In this document: positions 5,904-11,011 of the stretch, piece after piece | How the letters are laid out: every line of letters begins with the position of its first letter | How positions within the stretch are numbered: the stretch's first letter is position 1 | Assembly: GCA_030598305.1 (NCBI GenBank) | Contig: JAUVQC010000022.1 | Span: 1 to 11,011 of the forward strand | Length of the DNA stretch: 11,011 nt | Direction of reading: 5' to 3' | From: Actinomycetes bacterium | GTDB lineage: Bacteria > Actinomycetota > Acidimicrobiia > UBA5794 | Notes under the pieces: model-generated | Told to the model about the DNA's origin: nothing | Databases searched by the model: none | Seen by the model: only the letters and a program-made list of their open reading frames with translations | Translations under genes and position numbers: made by a program

Positions 5904-6658
5904 TCATTGGTTCACACGTGAGCCCAAAGGATCCCCTTGGCGAAGCGCGAGACAGGGATGCAGATGCAGTACAGATCTTCATGTCGAATCCACAGCAGTG
6001 GAAGGCACCGATACCGCGTACGGACACGGAGGATCTCGTGGCGTCCTCAATCGAGTTCTATGTCCACGCGCCATATTTGTTGAATCTGGCATCCCCGAAC
6101 AATCGTGTGCGGATACCGTCACGCAAAGCTCTTGCGCAAGCTGTCGAGGCAGCGGCAACTATCGGAGCGAGGGGTGTCGTCGTCCATGGTGGGAGCGTTG
6201 GCCCCGACGAGGATCAGGCCGTCGGATTTGAACGGTGGCGCAAGGCACTCGACTCATTCGAAGTGACCGTTCCCGTGCTCGTGGAGAACACTGCTGGCAA
6301 GGGCAACTCGATCATGCATGACCTCGAGAACTACGGGCCGCTTTGGGAGGAGATTGGCGATTACAACGTTGGTGTCTGCCTTGATACGTGCCACGCATGG
6401 GCATCTGGCGCTGATCTCGAGACAGCCGTGGGCGTTGTATCGGAAGCAGTGGGCGGTGTCTCGCTCGTGCACGCCAACGATTCAAAGGACGAGGCAGGGT
6501 CCCATAGGGACCGCCACGCCAATTTCGGTGAAGGCTTCATCCCCGAGGAGCTACTGATCGGTGTCATCAAGGCAGCGAACACCGATGTGATCGTAGAGAC
6601 GCCCGGCCTCGTAGAAGGTCAGAAGGCCGACATCGCATGGCTCCGCGCACGTCTCTGA
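5900..6658 (+). CDS. nfo: Endonuclease IV (AP endonuclease)
   Basis: Endonuclease IV cuts DNA 5' of abasic sites in base excision repair and uses three zinc ions. The protein has 252 residues, like mycobacterial End and shorter than the E. coli enzyme. All nine metal ligands of the family can be placed: His56 (VHAPYLLNLA), His96 (VHGGS), Glu129 (VENTAGKG), Asp162 and His165 (CLDTCHAWASG), His191 (HANDSK), Asp204 and His206 (DRHANFGEG) and Glu233 (IVETPG). It should therefore be active. The ATG at 5900 is chosen over an upstream in-frame GTG at 5849 because GAGGAG (5888-5893) lies 6 nt before it and the family starts here. The start overlaps the previous stop as ATGA, and its 3' end overlaps the carbonic anhydrase gene by 22 nt. 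Confidence 0.95.
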   Translation: MIIGSHVSPKDPLGEARDRDADAVQIFMSNPQQWKAPIPRTDTEDLVASSIEFYVHAPYLLNLASPNNRVRIPSRKALAQAVEAAATIGARGVVVHGGSVGPDEDQAVGFERWRKALDSFEVTVPVLVENTAGKGNSIMHDLENYGPLWEEIGDYNVGVCLDTCHAWASGADLETAVGVVSEAVGGVSLVHANDSKDEAGSHRDRHANFGEGFIPEELLIGVIKAANTDVIVETPGLVEGQKADIAWLRARL

Positions 6659-7212
6659 ATTCCCCGTCTCCCATCGACCTCGGCTCTGCTATTGATGCTC
6701 CGCCGGTCGAATTCGCAGTCGATTACGGAAAGTCGGTGATGCACGGCCACGACGCGCGCACGACCATTGAGTTCTCCATTGCCGGTGGCAGCTCGATCAC
6801 GTACGACGGTCGGAGGTATGAACTCAAGGGGTTCCACCTCCACACGCCTTCTGAACATGCGATCGATGGCGAGTTTTTCGCGGTGGAGATCCACTTCGTC
6901 AACGAGGACGCTGAGGGGAACCAGGCTGTACTTGCGGTGTTCGCGGAGGAGTCCGAGTTGGCGAGGGGTCCTAGACGCCTGGAACAGGCGATGCCGCTGG
7001 TCATACTCCTTCCCGAGTCGACGACCCACTATGCATACGACGGTTCCCTCACGACACCACCGTACAGCGAGGGAGTCCAGTGGATCGTTCTCACTGACAG
7101 GGTGAACCTCCACCCCGACTGGGTCGAAGCGTTCCGCGACCGCTACGGCGCCAACAGCCGGCGTCTCCACCCTGTCGGTGACCGGACGATCACACTTCGA
7201 TCAGGGCACTAG
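6637..7212 (+). CDS. Alpha-type carbonic anhydrase, N-terminally short
   Basis: Alpha-carbonic anhydrases interconvert CO2 and bicarbonate with a zinc bound by three histidines. GFHLHTPSEH at 65-74 gives His67 and His69, with Glu73 at the conserved Glu106 position of human CAII, and AVEIHFVN gives His86. GSLTTPPYSEGVQWIVL at 136-152 supplies the active-site Thr139, and His38 may match the proton shuttle His64. The catalytic site thus looks complete. The chain has only 191 residues and begins almost at the SPIDL motif (11-15), lacking the usual N-terminal 30-50 residues and any signal peptide. Most bacterial alpha-type enzymes are exported, so a cytoplasmic form would be unusual. No start codon exists upstream in frame before a stop at 6529-6531, so the shortness is real unless there is a sequence error. 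It overlaps nfo by 22 nt. Confidence 0.88.
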   Translation: MAPRTSLNSPSPIDLGSAIDAPPVEFAVDYGKSVMHGHDARTTIEFSIAGGSSITYDGRRYELKGFHLHTPSEHAIDGEFFAVEIHFVNEDAEGNQAVLAVFAEESELARGPRRLEQAMPLVILLPESTTHYAYDGSLTTPPYSEGVQWIVLTDRVNLHPDWVEAFRDRYGANSRRLHPVGDRTITLRSGH

Positions 7213-7255
7213 TCACGCCGGTGCCTCTGAGAACCCTTCTACGCACCGCCGTGAC
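7212..7255 (+). terminator. Terminator-like hairpin after the carbonic anhydrase
   Basis: GTCACGCCGGTGC (7212-7224) and GCACCGCCGTGAC (7243-7255) form a 13-bp stem with a single C-C mismatch and an 18-nt loop. It begins on the last base of the stop codon. No T-run follows. It probably ends the pyrE-to-carbonic-anhydrase run, and it sits directly before the next gene's -10 box. Confidence 0.5.
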
Positions 7256-7262
7256 TCGTTGA

Positions 7263-7274
7263 TAGGGTCGCGCC
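7263..7274 (+). promoter_or_regulatory. Putative leaderless promoter (-10) of the small secreted protein
   Basis: TAGGGT at 7263-7268 lies 6 nt before the ATG at 7275. It matches the actinobacterial -10 consensus and the spacing seen at other starts in this window. There is no ribosome binding site and no clear -35. Confidence 0.5.
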
Positions 7275-7649
7275 ATGACTTTGACGATGAGGAGGGCAGC
7301 CAGCGCGCTCGCGGTTGCCATCATGATGATGGGCCTTGCTGCCCCGCCAGCTTTGGCAGACCAGCCGTGTGACTTCGTGGTGAGCGCGGCGGTTGACGGA
7401 TCCGACACCGTCGGTGATTTGGATCTCTCCGTGGTTCGATCAGTGGACGGGCTGACGTATACAGCGGCTGTGCCAGCCGGTTACTCCCTTGAGTGGCTCG
7501 ATGGTGCACATCGCGTGGTCCAAGATCCCTTCGGAATCTCGGTCGGAGGAGGGGTACTCACACGGTCGGCATCCATCACGGGTGAGTTCGTCCACATTTC
7601 GGCCTGCCTCGTCGAGCGTGCCCATCGGAGTGGACCGATCCCGCTGTAG
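7275..7649 (+). CDS. Small secreted protein of unknown function
   Basis: A 124-residue protein with a clear Sec signal peptide: a basic start (MTLTMRRA), a hydrophobic core at about 8-22, and a PALA/DQ cleavage site near residue 28. The mature part is about 95 residues, rich in Val, Ser, Gly and short beta-prone stretches. It has two cysteines (about 32 and 110) that could form one disulfide outside the cell. Tryptophan is rare and no catalytic motif is visible. I do not recognise a family. It has its own apparent leaderless promoter (TAGGGT, 6 nt before the ATG). Its TAG stop directly abuts the stop codon of the convergent ABC-F gene with no base between, leaving no room for a separate terminator. 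Confidence 0.75.
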   Translation: MTLTMRRAASALAVAIMMMGLAAPPALADQPCDFVVSAAVDGSDTVGDLDLSVVRSVDGLTYTAAVPAGYSLEWLDGAHRVVQDPFGISVGGGVLTRSASITGEFVHISACLVERAHRSGPIPL

Positions 7650-9140
7650 TCATCGTCGTGAGATGCCATCACTGTCGATAGCCCACGTGGTATCGGTTAC
7701 TTTCCCAGCGAGCGCATCATCGTGGGTGATGAGGAGTAACGCTCCCTCATATCCATCCAGTGCCCGTTCCAGTCGTTCGATTGACGGCAGATCGAGATGG
7801 TTCGTTGGTTCGTCGAGGACGAGTAGCCATTTCGGTGTTCCCAATCCGAGAGCAAGTGCCACCTTGCGGGCTTCCCCCGGCGATGGCTGATCTGACGCCA
7901 ACAGCGCGGCCGGGTCGGCTCCCAGCAGCGCTACGAGGGACATCACACGCCCCTTGTCGTCATCGGGCAGCGCACTCACTTCCTCGAGGAAGGCACGGGA
8001 GGCAGCGGCGTTGGTCTCTTGTTGGAGGTAGAGCAGCCTCTCACCCGGTATTGCTGCCTCCGCCACGAGCTGAGCAAGCAGAGAGGTCTTGCCTGCGCCA
8101 TTGGGACCAGCGATCCGGACGCGGTCACCCCTGGCAACGGCGACGTCGACATGGAACAGCATCCGACCGCCGGCCGCGATGGGCCCGTGGTATCGGACAA
8201 GGAACTCCTTGTTGGCCGGTTCAAATCCGAATCCGACGTTGCCACCACGTTCCTTCTGAAGCTCAACCGTCGCGATTTCTGACGTGACTCGATTGAGTGA
8301 GTTGGTCATTGACGCGACCGTCTTTGCACCGGTCTTCTGGCCTCGCTCATGCTTGTAGCTTGCAGCTGAGCCTCGGGTATCGAGATCGTGTTTTCCTGCG
8401 GCCCTACGCTCGCGCATTCGCTCAGCGTCCTTTTGAGCCGATTTTCGCCGCTGGTCATCGAGCCGGCGAGCCAGCTTCTTCTGTTCCGACTTCATCTTGC
8501 TGTAGAGGAGCGTCTGCTCCTGCTCCCGTGCCTGCCACTCTTGTATCGCCACGTCATATGGACCACCCCACATCCTGACGAATGCGCCGTGAAGCCGAAG
8601 CGTCCGTGTCGTCAGCTCGTTGAGGAGCCCGCGATCGTGGGAGACAACCACACCGCAACCCTCGAAGGCTTTCAGTGCAGAGACGAGCAGCTCTCGTGCC
8701 TCGGTGTCGAGATGGTTCGTTGGCTCATCGAGGAGCAGCACGTCAGGCTGCGCGGAAAGTGCCGCTCCGATCTGCCACCGCTTCCGCTCGCCAGGGGACA
8801 GCGTTGCCCATCGTTCAACATCCTGAGGCTCGAGTTTGAGTGATGCCCGCATTCGTACGGCGTCGCGGCTCCACTCCCACGCGAAGTCCTCGATGTCCCG
8901 CGTGAGATGATCGACGCGTTGGTCACAGAGCACGGGCGGTAGACCAGGGGGCTCGACGGACACAGATCCGGTATCTGGAGGGTGGTCACCGGTGATGAGA
9001 TGGAGGAGCGTCGACTTCCCAGCGCCATTGGCGCCGACCAGGCCGGTCCAGCCGGAACCGAGGTCGAAGGTCGCGTCGGCGATGACCGGGACAGCAGATG
9101 AGTATGAGAAGGAGACGTGATTGAAATGGATGGCAGACAT
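7650..9140 (-). CDS. ABC-F family ATPase (ribosome-associated, possible antibiotic resistance type)
   Basis: A 496-residue protein with two ABC ATPase domains and no membrane segments. Domain 1 has Walker A GANGAGKST (36-44), signature LSPGE (114-118), Walker B with LLLDEPTNHLD (135-145) and the switch SHD (167-169). A Lys/Arg-rich, partly coiled-coil linker spans about 200-290. Domain 2 has GPNGAGKTS (345-353), signature PSPGE (419-423), LVLDEPTNHLD (440-450) and ITHDD (471-475). The twin DEPTNHLD boxes and charged linker define ABC-F proteins, which bind the ribosomal E site and act in translation or protect against ribosome-targeting antibiotics. The subfamily is not certain. The ATG at 9140 has GGGAG 5 nt upstream. 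A 20-bp hairpin separates it from ino1, so it is probably transcribed alone. Confidence 0.93.
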   Translation of the reverse strand: MSAIHFNHVSFSYSSAVPVIADATFDLGSGWTGLVGANGAGKSTLLHLITGDHPPDTGSVSVEPPGLPPVLCDQRVDHLTRDIEDFAWEWSRDAVRMRASLKLEPQDVERWATLSPGERKRWQIGAALSAQPDVLLLDEPTNHLDTEARELLVSALKAFEGCGVVVSHDRGLLNELTTRTLRLHGAFVRMWGGPYDVAIQEWQAREQEQTLLYSKMKSEQKKLARRLDDQRRKSAQKDAERMRERRAAGKHDLDTRGSAASYKHERGQKTGAKTVASMTNSLNRVTSEIATVELQKERGGNVGFGFEPANKEFLVRYHGPIAAGGRMLFHVDVAVARGDRVRIAGPNGAGKTSLLAQLVAEAAIPGERLLYLQQETNAAASRAFLEEVSALPDDDKGRVMSLVALLGADPAALLASDQPSPGEARKVALALGLGTPKWLLVLDEPTNHLDLPSIERLERALDGYEGALLLITHDDALAGKVTDTTWAIDSDGISRR

Positions 9141-9223
9141 GGCAACTCCCTTGGAGGGGCGGGCGCGGTCGGACCCGGAGGTGGTGAATTCCTCAGTTGA
9201 CTCTTGTCATGTCATCCAGTGTA
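9141..9223 (-). promoter_or_regulatory. ABC-F gene leader with possible five-codon leader peptide
   Basis: On the minus strand TACACT (9223 to 9218) is followed by seven bases and then ATGACAAGAGTCAACTGA (9210 to 9193), which would encode MTRVN. This matches the leaderless geometry seen at true genes here. Near the main start, CTCC-AAG-GGAG could hide the ribosome binding site. Ribosome-mediated attenuation by short leader peptides is known for antibiotic-resistance ABC-F genes. The evidence here is only positional and the -35 is weak. Confidence 0.25.
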
Positions 9224-9232
9224 GATCAAACG

Positions 9233-9280
9233 GTTCTGGCGTCCATACGCGCCATATATAGCGCGTATGGACGCCAGAAC
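9233..9280. terminator. Perfect 20-bp hairpin between ino1 and the ABC-F gene
   Basis: GTTCTGGCGTCCATACGCGC (9233-9252) is exactly complementary to the arm at 9261-9280, with the 8-nt loop CATATATA. It begins 12 nt after the ino1 stop on the minus strand and is followed there by CGTTTGATC, only a short T-run. It likely terminates ino1. The length and perfection of the stem are also compatible with a repeated extragenic palindrome. Confidence 0.75.
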
Positions 9281-9292
9281 GGCCGGAATGCG

Positions 9293-10405
9293 CTACTCGG
9301 CGAGCAGGAACCTCGCGAGGTCCTCGACCGTGTTGTCCTGGTCGGCGATGAACGCTTCGACGTTGTCGTGTGCGACGCTGTCGTGGTACTGCACCGAAGG
9401 TGACTTCATGAAGTATGACGATGGTGCAAGCAGCGGTCCGGCGAGGTCGCGATCCATGGCGATCTTGCAACAACGCACGGCGTCGATGATGACCCCTGCG
9501 CTGTTGGGTGAGTCCCACACCTCGAGCTTGAGCTCCGCATTGAGCGGCACATCACCGAAGGACGTGCCCTCGAGACGAATGTAGGCCCACTTGCGGTCCG
9601 TCAGCCACGGAACATGATCCGATGGTCCGATGTGGACGGACTCCGAATTGATCTTCCGCTCGATCTGGCTCGTCACCGATTGCGTCTTTGAGATCTTCTT
9701 TGAGATGAGACGCTCACGCTCCAACATGTTCATGAAGTCCATGTTGCCACCGAAGTTCAGCTGGTACGTGTTGTCGATCTTGACGCCACGATCCTCGAAC
9801 AGTCGAGCGAGCTGACGGTGGACGATGGTTGCGCCGACCTGTGACTTGATGTCGTCACCGATGATCGGGAGACCAGCGTCGACGAACCTCTGTGCCCACT
9901 CCCGGTCCGACGCGATGAACACGGGGATGGCATTGACGAACCCGACGCCTGCATCAATAGCCGCCTGTGCATAGAACTCGGTCGCTTCCTGGGAACCGAC
10001 GGGCAGGTAGGAGACGAGCACATCTGCACCAGAGTCCTTGAGCGCCTGAACAACATCGACGGGCTCGTCGTTCGACTCCTCGATCATGCCGACGTAGTAC
10101 TTGCCGAGGCCGTCGAATGTCGGGCCGCGCAGCACGTCGAATCCGAGATCACCGACCTCAGCGAACTGGATCGTGTTGTTCTCACCCGCCCACATCGCCT
10201 TCGCGACATCCTGGCCCACCTTGGATGCGTCAACATCGAAGACGGCAACGAACTCGATATCACCGATGTGATAGTCACCGAGCTGGACGTGCATGAGGCC
10301 TGGGATGTTGAGATCCGCGTCCGCGTCGTTGTAGTACTCAACGCCCTGGATGAGGGAGTTGGCGCAGTTTCCGAGCCCTGCGATGGCTACTTTCATCTTG
10401 GACAT
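9293..10405 (-). CDS. ino1: Inositol-3-phosphate synthase
   Basis: The enzyme converts glucose 6-phosphate to 1D-myo-inositol 3-phosphate using NAD. In actinobacteria this feeds phosphatidylinositol and its glycolipids, and mycothiol where it is made. The 370-residue protein is the short, actinobacterial/archaeal type. GLGNCANS at 10-17 is the NAD-binding turn, [11 protein letters not shown] at 183-193 and [12 protein letters not shown] at 216-227 follow, then SKKISKTQ at 235-242 with the conserved catalytic lysines, and WDSPNSAG at 297-304. The ATG at 10405 has a perfect AGGAGG (10411-10416) 5 nt upstream, one of the best ribosome binding sites in the window, suggesting high expression. It starts 30 nt after padR on the same strand, the same order as Rv0047c-Rv0046c. 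A 20-bp hairpin follows its TAG stop. Confidence 0.96.
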   Translation of the reverse strand: MSKMKVAIAGLGNCANSLIQGVEYYNDADADLNIPGLMHVQLGDYHIGDIEFVAVFDVDASKVGQDVAKAMWAGENNTIQFAEVGDLGFDVLRGPTFDGLGKYYVGMIEESNDEPVDVVQALKDSGADVLVSYLPVGSQEATEFYAQAAIDAGVGFVNAIPVFIASDREWAQRFVDAGLPIIGDDIKSQVGATIVHRQLARLFEDRGVKIDNTYQLNFGGNMDFMNMLERERLISKKISKTQSVTSQIERKINSESVHIGPSDHVPWLTDRKWAYIRLEGTSFGDVPLNAELKLEVWDSPNSAGVIIDAVRCCKIAMDRDLAGPLLAPSSYFMKSPSVQYHDSVAHDNVEAFIADQDNTVEDLARFLLAE

Positions 10406-10435
10406 CGAGTCCTCCTGGTTCCTTGGTCTGATCAG

Positions 10436-10954
10436 TTACGTTGCCGAAGCGACACCACGTTCGGCTGCGACAAGTCCGTCGAGCCACGCGATATCCGCCT
10501 CTGTGGACTGCATTGCATGCTCCATGAGGGCAATGCGATAGCGATCCTCGTTCTTTGTTGCCGAACGGGCTTCGATGAGGATCTCCCGTGCAGTCTTGAG
10601 TTGTGTGGACAGTTCCCTCCGCCTGCGGTCCATGACCTGGATGCGGCGGTCTGACGGGAGGTGTCCGAGGAAGGCGAGCCTTACCTGGAAGCCACGGTCC
10701 GTCTCGGTCGCCTCCGGATCGGACCCGAGGAGCGACCCGAAGACCTCATGACCCTGCTCCGTGATCTCGTACGCCTTGCGGCGTCCAGTGGCCTTCGTCG
10801 CCCTGATGGCACCACTCTTCTCCAGCCGACGGAGTGCGGGGTACAGCGAACCGAAGGACACCTTCCAGAAGCCGAGCTCGCCGAGGGCGCGACGTAGTTC
10901 GTACCCGTGTCGGGGACGTTCCATGAGCAATCCAAGGATGGCGAAGTCGAGCAT
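10436..10954 (-). CDS. PadR family transcriptional regulator
   Basis: A 172-residue regulator. The N-terminal winged helix-turn-helix (about 1-80) shows the PadR pattern: MLDFAILGLLMERPRHGYEL, then GSLYPALRRLEKSGAI with the recognition helix, then the wing around GRRKAYEITEQGHE. The C-terminal half (about 100-165) is strongly charged and helical, as in the PadR dimerisation coiled coil. It lies directly upstream of ino1 with a 30-nt gap, as does Rv0047c in M. tuberculosis, so control of inositol synthesis is a reasonable inference. The effector is unknown. Two operator-like sites overlap its own promoter, pointing to autoregulation. No ribosome binding site precedes the ATG at 10954, and TACACT lies 9 nt upstream, so the transcript may be nearly leaderless. 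Confidence 0.92.
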   Translation of the reverse strand: MLDFAILGLLMERPRHGYELRRALGELGFWKVSFGSLYPALRRLEKSGAIRATKATGRRKAYEITEQGHEVFGSLLGSDPEATETDRGFQVRLAFLGHLPSDRRIQVMDRRRRELSTQLKTAREILIEARSATKNEDRYRIALMEHAMQSTEADIAWLDGLVAAERGVASAT

Positions 10955-10963
10955 GCTTACGGC

Positions 10964-11008
10964 AGTGTATATCGATTTGATACATACGTCTATATCGAAT
11001 CGATATAG
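10964..11008 (-). promoter_or_regulatory. padR promoter with two operator-like palindromes
   Basis: On the minus strand a -35-like TAGACG (10992 to 10987) and TACACT (10969 to 10964) are 17 nt apart. Two related sites cover them. CTATATCGAATCGATATAG at 10990-11008 is a perfect 19-bp palindrome over the -35 and upstream. TGTATATCGATTTGATACA at 10966-10984 has TGTAT/ATACA arms over the -10 and spacer. Both share TATATCGA at a 23-bp offset. PadR proteins bind such AT-rich palindromes, so repression of the padR-ino1 operon is likely. The window ends 3 bases later, so a divergent neighbour cannot be seen. Confidence 0.65.
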
Positions 11009-11011
11009 GGA

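Noticed and set aside
8388..8843. Plus-strand frame of 151 residues inside the ABC-F gene
   Set aside because: Antisense to a well supported gene; composition typical of shadow frames, no motif seen.
1..11011. CRISPR array, tRNA, rRNA, insertion sequence or phage gene
   Set aside because: No regularly spaced repeats, cloverleaf, rRNA-like segment or transposase/integrase motif was seen on either strand.

Overview
The window looks like a compact chromosomal segment from an actinobacterium, moderately GC-rich by eye. No mobile element, CRISPR array, rRNA or tRNA gene was found. The affiliation rests on several clues: a 252-residue endonuclease IV of mycobacterial length; a short-chain cis-prenyltransferase with a LLSTENL motif, divergent from a hemolysin III gene as in M. 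tuberculosis Rv1085c/Rv1086; an inositol-3-phosphate synthase behind a PadR regulator as in Rv0047c/Rv0046c; and TAnnnT -10 boxes lying 6-9 nt before ATG codons, typical of actinobacterial leaderless genes. An Acidimicrobiia-like lineage is a guess only.

Left part (1-2200): the tail of argG and a complete argH form an arginine operon with a hairpin between the genes. A 335-nt gap follows, holding a probable small cysteine-bearing gene on the minus strand and a 14-bp tandem repeat. A small cupin gene comes next.

Middle (2200-5273): hemolysin III (minus) is divergent from a cis-prenyl diphosphate synthase (plus). The latter converges on a histidine phosphatase (minus) across a hairpin-rich 47-nt gap. 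A 214-nt region full of hairpins then separates the phosphatase from pyrE (plus).

Right-centre (4713-7649): pyrE, a two-TM unknown protein, nfo and an alpha-carbonic anhydrase form a tightly packed plus-strand run with a 3-nt gap, an ATGA overlap and a 22-nt overlap. A small secreted protein from its own leaderless promoter follows and abuts the end of the next gene.

Right end (7650-11011, minus strand): padR and ino1 form an operon with two operator-like sites over the padR promoter. A perfect 20-bp hairpin follows ino1, then an ABC-F ATPase with its own leader.

Most genes are housekeeping: arginine, pyrimidine and inositol biosynthesis, isoprenoid chain synthesis and DNA repair. The most interesting parts are regulatory: the pyrE upstream hairpin cluster, the consistent leaderless promoter geometry, a possible five-codon leader peptide before the ABC-F gene, and the padR operators. 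I found no clear evidence for a wholly new multi-gene system.
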